DNA of 59,502 nucleotides from Trametes villosa. Taxonomy: Eukaryota; Basidiomycota; Agaricomycetes; Polyporales; Polyporaceae. The DNA is taken from positions 1 through 59,502 of the forward strand of contig PUDQ02000050.1 of the NCBI GenBank assembly GCA_002964805.2, read 5' to 3'. The position numbers and the translations under genes are program-made. Below, piece by piece: positions 45,393 to 54,804 of the stretch. The notes under the pieces are model-generated. The model did no database searches, was not told the origin of the DNA, and saw only the letters and a program-made list of their open reading frames with translations. The first letter of the stretch is position 1, and every line of letters starts with the position of its first letter.

Positions 45393-45635
45393 TACTATAT
45401 GTCCGCTCGAGATTAGATGTGTGTGTGCGAAGCTGAAGCTGAAGTTTGCGACTTAACCTGAAGTAGCCAGACTTCACATAAAGTACCCCTACTTCAGCTG
45501 AAGTCAGCGCCTTCAGTCACTGAAGTCAGCGCCTTCAGTCCAAGTCGCCGACTTCAGGCAAAGTCAATGTACTTGGGCCAAAGTCGAGCTACTTCACTCG
45601 AAGGCAACCACCAAGTACGTGACGTTTTGCTGATG

Positions 45636-46140
45636 TCGGCGTAGTCTCGTTGCTCGCCTTCGTCGAGCACGCGCAGCGGTTCGTCGCCACTCGTCTTCCT
45701 CCCGGCCGCGTTCGCGCCGTCCACGACGCCATCGAAGGCGTCGATGCCGCCACGGGAGGGAGAGACGGGAAAGGACGCGGGAGAACGAACGGACCTGACC
45801 AGTTTATCCACATCCTCTACGATATCTGAGTGTGCACGGCATGTATGCCAGCTGGGAATGACGAATATCCCCTAGCTGTGGACGGTGCTCATGACCTCTC
45901 ATGCGTACGGGATTTCCGCCGCCAATATGGATATTATCTTTCTCGACAAGCTTAAAGACCCTGGTCAGAGTGACGAGACAGGCATTGCACTCCAGTACAG
46001 ATATCGCAGACTCAGAAAAGAGCACGAGTAAGCTTTGAAATATCTTGCAGATCTATCATACGGCGTCGAATCGGTATGTCTAGGGAATGCAGAAGAAACT
46101 GGTGTCGTAAGTACGCATGCTACATGTTTATCGTGATGAT
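45636..46140 (+). pseudogene. Split TM-CC gene: part right of the transposon
   Basis: Continues the 34.6-kb fragment: GVVSLLAFVEHAQRFVATRL, then PPGRVRAVHDAIEGV, nearly identical to the 53.0-kb gene. Directly after, near 45750, it jumps to sequence matching 54040 onward, so about 860 bp (rest of exon 1, intron and exon 2) are deleted. The matching 3' part has CGGGAGAACGAACGG, GCTCATGACCTCTCATGCGT and GACGGCGTCGAATC. The copy is dead three times over: lost start, transposon insertion and deletion. Confidence 0.82.
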
Positions 46141-47246
46141 AGGAGCGCCGGGTTGTCGTTTAATGGGCCAAATTTCGCTACTACAGGCCTGTTCACCCCG
46201 CAAACCGAGGCTTCGACACGCACAGACTTCGGCGCACGTCTTGTTATTACGTAGCCGAGGAGAACAAAAGCCTCGGTACCTAGAGCTCGTCCTGGCTGCA
46301 TCCAAACGCACATCATTGCGACGTTCCACACCACTCAGCCTTCAGCCCTCACCCACAGAGGCACGCCTCCCGCACGTCCGCCTCCGCACACGCCTTCCGC
46401 GAGACGCTGAGACTAACCCGGACACGCACCGTGCCATGCGCCCGTCGACCATGCCGCTCATAATGCGTCGACGTTGGAATTAAGCTGCGTGCGTCCCGCC
46501 GACGGAGCCTGCGGTCGGGGCGCTCGAGCGGATTGTGCGGCAGCCGGGGGAGGGGCCGCGCGCTTGGTCGCCTGGCACGTCCGCCCGCACAAGAGCCGAG
46601 GGGAAAGCCGGGACTGGCGGGAGGGATGCGAGCGGCGGATGAGAGGACCTGGGAAGTTAAACGTGCGGAGGGCGGCGGCTGCGGCTGCGGCGTCGAGTGA
46701 GTGTTGCCAGCCAGGACGCGGGACAGAGACAAGGAGTCCTGTCCGAGCTGTTGTGCGCGGAGCTTCTCCGAGCCTGCCGAGCCTGCCGAGCCTGCGATGT
46801 CCTCTGTATCGCGCTCGCTGCTTCCTGTCCTGCGTCGAATCAATGTCAGTCCACCATATACTTATGCGTGCTTTCGGTATGATCCAGTGGGGGGTTTCTT
46901 AGGTATATACTGAGCAGCGCAAGTGTGCGGGAGCGCGGCGCGTAGTCGGATCAGAGTCGACCGCGTCGACAGAGGTACATACCCGATGGTCGGCGTCCTT
47001 TTGGGGGAAACATCCACATTGGATATCCAGCGGTGTTGTCTGTACAAGGATAGCATATAGAAAGCTTGAGAGCGACTGGAAAGCGAGCGTATACAGCGTT
47101 ACAACTGCGCGCGATCCGGACATGAGCATCGCGCAACCACAGCGCAGAGGACGAGGAGTTGCTCACCATATCCTATCCATACCAATCATCTTTGCGCTCG
47201 ATTCACATCGCCAAACCGCGGACGACGCGCGCGGAGCGTGGGGGGA
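46141..47246. other. Intergenic; part of a segmental duplication
   Basis: No gene recognised. 46549-46592 and 47217-47246 are homologous to 25855-25900 and 26110-26140. Confidence 0.45.
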
Positions 47247-47732
47247 TTACTGCTTCTTCACCCGGATCGGACCATCGTAGTCGATGAGCGCGCCCACCGC
47301 GCGCGCAGGGGCTGCGCTGCCTTCTGCACTCGCATCCGTAGGGCCGTCCGCATCAGAGTCGAAGGTGAAGATGACGATCGTGTTCGGGTTGATGTCGCCG
47401 TGGAGGATGTCGGCGTCCTCGTACAGGTGCTTGTGCGCTACAGGCCGCGACAGCCGAGGCGGGATCGGATCATGCACGCGGAGGGTCGTAGGAGATAATA
47501 TATGCGTTGGTAGTCAGTTAAAGAAGCGAACGCAGATGAGCCGGGCGATGGACTGACCACCGATGGCATCGAGCATGATGTGCGCGAGCTCGCGGGTGTT
47601 CTGGAAGTCGACGAGGGAGCGCGGGCTGACGCTGCGCACGCGTTGCCGCACCGGCTGGCTGTTACCCGCAGACTCAGGCGCAGGGGCCTGGGCAGGAGCG
47701 GGGAGGGGAGACTGAGAGGAAACGTCTGTCAT
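47247..47732 (-). CDS. FunK1-like kinase fragment protein (121 aa)
   Basis: Exons 47732-47558 and 47437-47247, intron 120 nt in phase 1. The N-terminus is Pro/Ala-rich, then RVRSVSPRSLVDFQNTRELA and HIMLDAIGGAHKHLYEDAD, followed by ILHGDINPNTIVIF and GALIDYDGPIRVKKQ at the end. ELxxxxxDAIxAHxxLYExxxxLHxDIxxxN is the pattern of the catalytic-loop region of fungal FunK1 kinases, and IDYD corresponds to the DFG-like step. The ATP-binding N-lobe and the remaining C-lobe helices are absent, so kinase activity is unlikely despite the retained Asp and Asn of HGDINPN. It may be a scaffold or decoy, or a degrading gene; this is inference. Dead copy at 26144; relatives at 51160 and 58754. Confidence 0.65.
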
Positions 47733-48076
47733 GGACGAGAGAGTGTGAGGAGGGAGGGAAAGGGGTGTTTAGCCACGCCGCGCCACCGACGCGTGCATAC
47801 CGCGACGCGTTCTTCCCACGCCACAACGTCGCTTTTGGAAATCTGTATATTCAACGCCGAGCGCTTAACAACAACACACCTTCCACACGAACCTCACCGT
47901 CGACGTCCTCCGCTTTCCTCACGAGGCCCTGGCGGCATGCATCGTCCTGTTGCTGACCGTACTGAATTCCACTAATGGAAAACAAGAACTTTAGCTTCGT
48001 CTCTAAAAATCGTGACTACTAGTCCGTCCATTCGACTCTGCATCCCGCACGCGCTCTCTAAATCAGCTGGGCAATC

Positions 48077-49131
48077 TTACATCGGGCACCAGTTCGTCCA
48101 TTTCCAAAGTCCAAATCCCACTTCTCCCACCTTCCCCCACTCATTGCGTGCGATTAGCCCGTTTGTGCAGCCCGTCCTCAGCTGGCGCCACGCTGGCGAG
48201 TTCCCATACTCCGTGCCTCCTACGCTCGCCTTGCGCCCGGCCTTCTCTCCGGCGCCCTGCACTTCGTCCTTCGAACATGCGAGCTTGGGCGTCGTACCCG
48301 AACCACTCCGCCGCGGTACTAGACGGGTGATACGTCGGGTAGCGGTCGTCTGCATGATGATGGCGCGCGGTGGTGTAGGCATAATCGCCTTGGCACTTGG
48401 GCCCGCCACTACCGACGCCGTCACGCTCTCTATTGGCGCTGCGACGGACACTTGAGCCCCCTCCGCGGGCACTGCGACGCCCGCTCGAGCGCTAGCGATC
48501 GGCGCTACGACGGGGCGTACCACCGGCCCGGCTGCCTCTGTGCCGCTGTGGGCTTCGAGGGGCTCCGGAGAGTCGCAGCGCACGGGCGGGGTTGGAGCAC
48601 GCGGCTGGCCGCCTCTGGCGACAGACGAACCTGGTCCCCCTGGCGTCGACGAACACACCGGCAGCTCGGGGATCGAGGCCTTCAAGAGATCGTCGAGGTG
48701 TCGGCGGCTGTCGCCGATCTTGCGTTTGAGGTCACAGTACCGCTGCGTGAACGCTGGGCTCCCGTACGGCTGGCGGATGCGCGCGAGCCCCATGCTCTCC
48801 CAGCAGCGTACTTCGAGCCCCAGATCGCCGACCTCCTGGGCGAACCTACGCGCGCATGCGGGGTGAGCAGACCCGTAGACGCGCGGGGCGCGGGAGGGGC
48901 GTACCCGTTGAGGCGTTCCCGATAGCCTGCCCAGCCTGGGGCGGGCGGCTCAACGCCGCCTCTCTTCTCGAGGCAGTCGATGAGCGCCCGCATCTCCTCG
49001 ATGGTCTCCTCGAGGGCCCGGACACGGGCGGGGGGTAAGAAGTGACACACCGCGCGTTTGACGTATTTCGCGAAGGCGAGCAAGGAGATCAGCCCGAGGA
49101 TCAGCCCGAGGATGTCGTAGGCGGATGCCAT
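48077..49131 (-). CDS. TM-CC family membrane protein, subgroup A
   Basis: Exons 49131-48905 and 48845-48077 join across a 59-nt phase-2 intron to 331 aa. The N-terminus is MASAYDILGLILGLISLLAF, then KYVKRAV and LPPARVRALEETIEEMRALI, a clear hydrophobic anchor and coiled-coil helix, then GWAGYRERLN at the exon end. Exon 2 opens FAQEVGDLGLEVRCWESMG and has FTQRYCDLKRKIGDSRRHL, then a long disordered tail rich in Pro, Ala, Ser and Val. This is the best-preserved subgroup A copy. It lies 345 bp upstream of the FunK1-like mini-gene, same strand. Which side of the membrane the tail faces cannot be told. Confidence 0.75.
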
Positions 49132-50200
49132 GCGAGAGACGTGCTCGGCGATGCTAGTCAGAGAGGGGAGACGGGGTAATCGCGACGGTCAGGTGTCGAG
49201 TCTGAGGGCCCGGGTCTGCAGATGCAGGCCGGAGACTGGGAGAGGACGAGCCGGGGGGGGGGGGGCGAGCCATGCGCGATGTGTGCCTATAACTCTTTCC
49301 AAGTGCGTAGGCAGTGTACGAGACAGAGGCGCTGGGGGCACGTAAGGTTACGAGCTCGAGCTTGCTTCGCTTCGGGTTACTCCGAGCGCGTCTGAGGCTA
49401 TCTTTTTTGGCATGTGCATGAGCGAGAAGAGATGATTTGCTGGGATGGCCGTGTCGAACCTTTGTGTCCCATGTTCACTATCCCCTCGGAGTCTGGCCTA
49501 CCAACGCCTCAGGACGGAGTATCGTGGGGCACGACCGAGCTCGAGAAACTACCGACCGTTTTGCAGCTACACTTGAGTTCATTGAGCTCGAAGTGACGTT
49601 TGCGTTAGGACCAGGCGGAGCTGCTCGATCCGGTGCATAGCTGTTTATTGCCACGCTGACTGCGAGACTACTCTGATATTCACTGCACAATACCGACCGC
49701 CCGAGAATCGTTTACATGATGACACGCCACTTTGGGGGCAAGACAGATCACGCACCGCGCAGGCTCCGTTTGTTTGCTCGTTAGGGGTAGACGGTACAGT
49801 TATGTCGCATGTCCCTGTGACTGTTGTCCAGATCAGCACTCACACGCAGCAGAACGAAGAGAGGCTCACAAATCTTGGAAAGCGTCGTCACCAAACGAAC
49901 ACGTCAGGCTTTGGCGTCGAAGACAGGCTCCCATAAGGAACCTGAGATTTGGCGAATCTGCTACAGGAAGATGTGGTGGGGATCGAATGTGCGCCCGTCA
50001 ATCGTGATACCGTCCTCGCCTGCATTGCTCTGCCCTATATGTAAGCGACTACGACGTAGCGCATATGAGGATAGAAACTGACCAGATACATGAATGTCAC
50101 CTTGGCGATGGTCTGGGGTAGTATACCCCGGCGGATAGACACAGTAGCAATGCTCGAAGAGTCTACGGTCAACAACCGCCGATAGTATGCGTCCATGTTC
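49132..50200. other. Upstream region of the 49.1-kb gene, no other gene
   Basis: A run of about 13 G (near 49254-49266) and no TATA box are noted. From 49900 to 50200 weak minus-strand coding character appears that may belong to the next entry. Confidence 0.4.
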
Positions 50201-50716
50201 TCAAACTATGTACCACGTATGAGCTTGCCGAACTGCGAACAGAAGCCGATATTTAAGTACCTGGATGCGGAGAGTTATTTCAAGTTTTTGAGGCGAGAAC
50301 ACTGGGCCATCTTTGTCGACCAGCTCGGCCGTCTTCCCGTCCTTCATGGCCACGAGACTCAGACATGTACCATCACCCATGCTGAAGTCCACGGTTTCCT
50401 GAGGAGTTGGGCGGTCTCCGATACCTTGAGGGGTAGGAATCTCCCCGTCCTCCGGTCTCCCGGACAACTCACGACCCTGCCAGTCCCTCCAGCCCACATT
50501 TTCACGGCGCCCGCGGTGTTCTCCTAGTGCTGCGCCTGCTGCTCGTAATGCGTGAATGGAGGTGGACCCCGCGTCCGGCGCTACCGACGGCGACCACGTA
50601 AACGGGGACAAGGCGTACAGGGTGCGCTGTATGTAGCGCCTCGAATAATGATCCGTATCGTGCGGGAGGTTGAAGTAGCACCGGTTGAGCTCAGTGCTCC
50701 CCTGGGACGGGTGCAA
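50201..50716 (-). CDS. Hypothetical protein, possibly decayed
   Basis: A frame of 171 codons reads MHPSQGSTELNRCYFNL and later IGDRPTPQETVDFSMGDGTC, SLVAMKDGKTAELVDKDGP, FSPQKLEITLRIQ. A GTACTT...TCGCAG intron may follow, leading to FGKLIRGT and MDAYYRRLLTVDSSSIATVS near 50190, then TIDGRTFDPHHIFL near 49960 in frames broken by stops. No domain recognised. The composition looks coding, but the continuation is damaged. Confidence 0.3.
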   Translation of the reverse strand: MHPSQGSTELNRCYFNLPHDTDHYSRRYIQRTLYALSPFTWSPSVAPDAGSTSIHALRAAGAALGEHRGRRENVGWRDWQGRELSGRPEDGEIPTPQGIGDRPTPQETVDFSMGDGTCLSLVAMKDGKTAELVDKDGPVFSPQKLEITLRIQVLKYRLLFAVRQAHTWYIV

Positions 50717-50816
50717 GTGCGACCTCTCCCACCACCTGAGTTCGGTACAACTAGCTGGATTTGTAAACCTTCATGCAACCGCGCGGTATGATCAGACATC
50801 TTAGGCCGTGTGAACT

Positions 50817-51060
50817 TCAGGAGGAGCGCGTGGCGTACCCGTCGAGCTGCTCGTGATACTCTGGCTCAGGTGTCTCTGCCGCCACCGGCATCGTCGGGTC
50901 CGCATTTCTTTCTTGGAGATGGCCGACAAGAGTCTGCACCTCCTTGACGGTAGTTTCGAGGGCTCGAAAGAGAATGTCGTACATAGACGCAATCCGGGCT
51001 CGGTCACGGTGTTTGACGAGAGGACGCAGGTAGACTGCGATATGGAGGTGAGGGCGAAGG
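50817..51060 (-). pseudogene. Degenerate TM-CC relative
   Basis: The minus frame reads SMYDILFRALETTVKEVQTL and later EPEYHEQLDG, ending at a GTACG donor in phase 2 near 50835. This mirrors YDIL, RALEETIEEM and GYRERLNG of the 49.1-kb gene, but the hydrophobic segment and LPP motif between YDIL and RALE are missing. No matching second exon was found. It lies just downstream of a dead FunK1-like mini-gene. Confidence 0.45.
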
Positions 51061-51159
51061 CAAGGGTGAACGAGATTTGAGACGCAGAGGACAGAGCGAT
51101 GCGAGGACCCACCCTCTGCCATGGCTGTAGCAGTCATATGCACCGCCCACGGTGCAGAA

Positions 51160-51622
51160 CTAGGCACGCGAAATGTTCTCGTTGGGGGTGCGAAGCATAA
51201 AACGACGCCGGATGCCAGGGACGTTCCTTGCCCGGGGGGTCGAAGAGGACGATCGAGTTCGGGTTGATGTTGCCGTGCAGCTCGTTCTTGCGCTCGTATA
51301 TTTCCTTGTGTGCTAATACATGAGGTGGTCAGCGGAATAAGGCGGGGTAGTACAAAAAGTACGAACCGACGATAGCGCAGAAGATGCCTGCGAGAAGCTC
51401 CCAGGCGTTGGTCATTGCGCTGGGGATCGGAGACATCTCTGACGCGACTCGACGATTTAGCGGCGCCCCGTCTGCGCGTTCAAGTTAGGTATCACCAGGG
51501 GAAGTTTGTTCTCCTGAGTCAGCAGATGTGGAAGCGGCACTGCGAGAGATGGGAGGAGGGCTAGTGTCGACGTTGCCGGGAGTAGGAGAGGCGTCATAGA
51601 CGGTGGGCTACCCATATGCCAC
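51160..51622 (-). pseudogene. FunK1-like mini-gene, inactivated
   Basis: Counterpart of the 58754-59333 gene. The start codon is GTG (51622-51620) in place of ATG, codon 5 is TAG, a TAA follows near 51488, and a frameshift precedes MTNAWELLAGIFCAIV. Exon 2 begins at 51312 (HKEIYERKNELHGNINPNSI) and ends early at 51160 after a diverged tail. The catalytic Asp is Asn (HGN) as in the intact relative. The TATA box TATAAAAA (near 51673) and upstream flank are also shared. Confidence 0.8.
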
Positions 51623-52429
51623 GGTGAGTAGGATAGCTAGGGCGAGGAGGCTGAGCGCTGAGCGGCCGTGTTTTTATACGCCTTGTGGGCGGCCATGGTA
51701 CCGCGCCCCAGCGAGCCATGAAGCTTGAAGCTTGAATAAACCTTGGCCTACATCATTGCGTCTGGTGAAGAGCAATCCACAGCCGTGAGCAACACAACGA
51801 ATTCCGCTTTCCCACGCCACCCTGGCTACCCTCGGGCGCCTTGGACGTTTGCCCGCTCGCCCTCATCCGCTCACTCTCTCGCCCTCGTCCTCGCCCTTGC
51901 GATGCAACCCAGTAATACTGCCACTACATTGCCTTCTTTTGATATTCCTCGGGCTCGCGCTCATCCTGGGCCCTGGCCGCCCTGTATAGCGGATAAGCCG
52001 ATACAGAGAACTCAAACCCGCGATAGGTAAAGTCAGAAGGACCCATCCCTAGCCGCGCAGCGCTAGAGCATACTACTGAGTATCGCATGAAGTGCTGACA
52101 ATACGGATGGGAGCCTTTGGATGCTCTTTTTCCTCGTCTAGGCAGAGGTGAATCACCGTTTGCCGCGTCTCGCAAAAGCACGGCGACGACGCTGAGCTTA
52201 TCCGCTTACCTTGTGGACCATGGACCTCTTGTAGTGGACACGCGGTTCCACATGCCTTTCCGTTAAGCTTGCGCAGCTGACACTGCTCTACTGTCCATGC
52301 TAGCCCGCTGCCGCCCCCATCAGGTGCGCCTACTTCGGAGGAATTCCTACTGTTCGGGCCCAGCACACGTGAGGGTATCGTGCACTCCTAGTGAGCACGT
52401 CGTCTAATATTCGAAGAAGCGAAAGCTGA
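51623..52429. other. Upstream region of the dead mini-gene, no gene
   Basis: 51640-51790 is homologous to 59330-59490 (TTGAATAAACCTTGGC in both). The rest shows no gene. Confidence 0.45.
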
Positions 52430-53032
52430 AGATATAATCGCACGACAGCGCGCACGCCCATCCCGATCCGGCCGAAACATCCTACCGGAGAATGTCTGGT
52501 GGCGTTATGAGTACGCGAGGCTGCGGCGCCCGAGACAGCCTTCGCTTGCAAGGCAGCGCCACACTGGCAGGAGTTGTAGAATACGCTTCAACGGAAAGTG
52601 CGCCGTAAGAGGTACCTCATCCTTGCCTGACGGCGAGAAGGTCGCTGACCGGGTTGGGTCAAGCGGGGAATGTAGCCAGCAGCCACTCTTCCTCAGGTAA
52701 TATCAAGCACGGCACGATCCTTTGAGCGAGCGTTTATATCGTTGCACCGACATGCTTCGAAACCACAATGGGCATCACGCGCAGTCTTCCGGCCACCACG
52801 AGTCGCCCGCGCGGTCTGCTGAGGTGTGTGAAACTCCTGAAGCGCGATATACATATAGTGCGGACGCAACGGTGACAGGCGCACGAACCTTTACGACCTC
52901 CTTTCTCTCACTCCTGACCCCCGCGCACACACCCATCAGCCACAGCTACACGTCAACACTCCCGGGCCACGACTCAACCCAACCGTCGCCCCCCTCAGCG
53001 ACCCCGCTCACCGTCCGGGACAAACCCTCGTC
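52430..53032 (+). promoter_or_regulatory. Promoter of the 53.0-kb TM-CC gene (duplicated at 34.1-34.6 kb)
   Basis: About 600 bp shared with the split copy. A TATA-like GATATACATATAG lies at 52846-52858. The conserved block ACCACAATGGGCATCACG is at about 52761, and GTGTGAAACTCCTGAAG lies just before the TATA-like box. Confidence 0.6.
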
Positions 53033-53946
53033 ATGGCATCCGCCTACGACGTTGCAGGCCTAGTCATCGGCGTAGTTTCGCTGCTCGCCTTCGTCGAGCA
53101 CGCACAACGGTTCGTCGCCGCCCGTCTCCCTCCCGGCCGCGTTCGCGCCGTCCACGACGCCCTCGAAGGCGTACGGGAGCTCCTCGTCCGTCTCGAGCGC
53201 AGCGGCGTCCCTCTGTCCACCTCGGAGAAATTCAGCGCTCATCTCGCCGAGTGGGTCCGTCCCTGTTCGCCGCTCTCACCTGTGCGCTGACCGTTGCGCC
53301 ATGCAATATCAGACTAGACGCGTGCGCGAACGACCTCTGGGTCGAGGCGGAGCGGTGGAAGCACGCAGACCTCGCCCGCCTCCTGCCATCCCGCCACGTC
53401 GACCTGGCGCGCCGTTGTAGCCGCCTCCAGCAGGAGATTTGCGCTCTGCGTGCGTCCCTCTGGCTGCTGCCCTCGCAAAACGCAGGAGCAGAGACGGCCT
53501 CCCCCCTGCAGGAGGTCGCGCTCTCTCCTGTACGGAGCGTACACCATGCCGCCATCTCGGTCATCGAAGAAGCCGTCCCCGACCGACCGGACTGCCCCGC
53601 TCCAGTGGAGGAGTGCCCGGCTATCAATCTATGCAGTCCCACCGTGGCGGACGTAGTCGCCATCGCGGTCGACGTCGCACCCGCGGTGGCGGCGACCACC
53701 TCACGCCCCGAGCCAAGCGCGACAGGCGGCGCTGTGCCGGAGACTGCCCCCGAGCCCGAAATCGCGCCCAAACTGGCCGCCCCCCATGCTCCTGCAGACG
53801 TTCCCGCCGTGGTGGACGCAGGGCAGGACGTCGACTGCGTGTCGGCGCCGAAGCGGTCGCTCTGTCGCAGGTCGCCGTCTGGCTCGCAGAGGGTGCGGAT
53901 GCTACACACCGCGCGCCGAACGCGGCCCTCCCGCGGACAGTACTAA
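53033..53946 (+). CDS. TM-CC family membrane protein, subgroup B
   Basis: Exons 53033-53250 and 53313-53946 with a 62-nt phase-2 intron give 283 aa. Exon 1: MASAYDVAGLVIGVVSLLAF, then EHAQRFVAARLPPGRVRAVH and a helix ending in LLVRLERSG. Exon 2: CANDLWVEAERWKHADLARL, SRHVDLARRCSRLQQEICAL, then a long Ala/Pro/Glu-rich tail ending in APKRSLCRRSPSGSQ and a basic end. It is the intact sister of the gene split by the Plavaka transposon. The hydrophobic N-terminus suggests membrane insertion, and the following helices could oligomerise. Function unknown; HeLo-like N-terminal helices of fungal cell-death proteins are a possible comparison but sequence evidence is lacking. Confidence 0.75.
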
Positions 53947-53989
53947 GGCACGCCGGAGCCCCCCGGGGACCCACCTGCTCTTCGCCGGT

Positions 53990-54440
53990 TGCGTTTCACC
54001 ATCCAGGCGCGATTTACGGTATAGTTGCGTCATGGGATGGAGTAACGGGAAAGGTTGCGGGAGAACGAACGGATATGACCAGTTTCATCAAATCTCCTAC
54101 GATATCTGCGTGTGTACGACATGTATACCGGCCGAGGCTGACGAATATTACCTGGCTGTGGACGTTGCTCACGACCTCTCATGCGTACGAAATTCCCGCC
54201 GCCAATATTGATACTATCTCATCCGACAAGCTCAAAGACACTGGCTAGAGTGACGAGACACTCATTGCACTCCCATAAATGATATCGCAGACTCAGAAAA
54301 GGGCTCGAGTGAGCTTTGAATAATCTCGTATATCTATCAGACGGCGTCGAATCAGTATGTCTAGGGAATACAGAAGGAACCAGTGTCGTAAGTACGTATG
54401 CTACAGGTGTATCGCGGAACGTCAGGTGGTTAGCCGCGGA
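53990..54440 (+). repeat. Conserved 3' block shared with 45.77-46.14 kb
   Basis: The block downstream of the 53.0-kb gene is about 80-90 percent alike in the two copies by eye. One frame reads TNITWLWTLLTTSHAYEIPA and DTISSDKLKDTG here and continues as QYRYRRLRKEHE only in the other copy, with different stops in each. It was probably a former C-terminal exon or a separate gene, now decayed in both. Confidence 0.5.
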
Positions 54441-54804
54441 TCGCAAGGCGTATGCAAGGGCTGTCTAAGTGAACGCTAGGGACTGGGCCTAAGAAAGCGC
54501 GGCGCGTGTCGAGGCGCGAAACGAGAGTTATAGTAAGTATAACGGCGCGGCCGTGAACGATGAAGGCGAAAGGTCAATCTAGAGGTAGTGAAGCTCGAGA
54601 AAACGTAGTGGGGCACAGGCCGATGAAGACCGGCTATAAACGCGAGCACCCCGGCTCACCCCTGGTCAGCCCGTCCAGCCGAGAACATGTTGAGCACCCC
54701 GGAGAAGCCGGGGCTAAAGTGCGCGTGACGCCTCTTGTTCCTGCGCTCGGGTGTACTGGCAGGAGGCGGCAAGACGGGCTCTGTTTCCGACCGCATCCGC
54801 GCAG
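54441..54804. other. Intergenic, no gene recognised
   Basis: Only short frames; 3' flank of the next gene on the minus strand. Confidence 0.4.

Larger units (their letters stand above)
34686..45635. mobile_element. Plavaka-type DNA transposon, about 10.95 kb
   Basis: Terminal inverted repeats begin CATCAGCATTTCGTCATGT (left, 34686) and CATCAGCAAAACGTCACGT (right end read inward from 45635). The target dinucleotide TC is duplicated (34684-34685 and 45636-45637). Removing the element and one TC restores GTCATCGGCGTAG, exactly as in the 53.0-kb paralog. Subterminal repeats are CTTCAG/CTGAAG near the right end and AAGGCAATGAAGG near the left. It carries a transposase gene (+) and a divergently placed companion gene (-), the latter interrupted by a foldback element. 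The 34691-35385 and 45393-45635 parts are non-coding. Confidence 0.9.

Noticed and set aside
49254..49266. Run of about 13 G as a functional element
   Set aside because: A single homopolymer is more simply a slippage tract or sequencing artefact.
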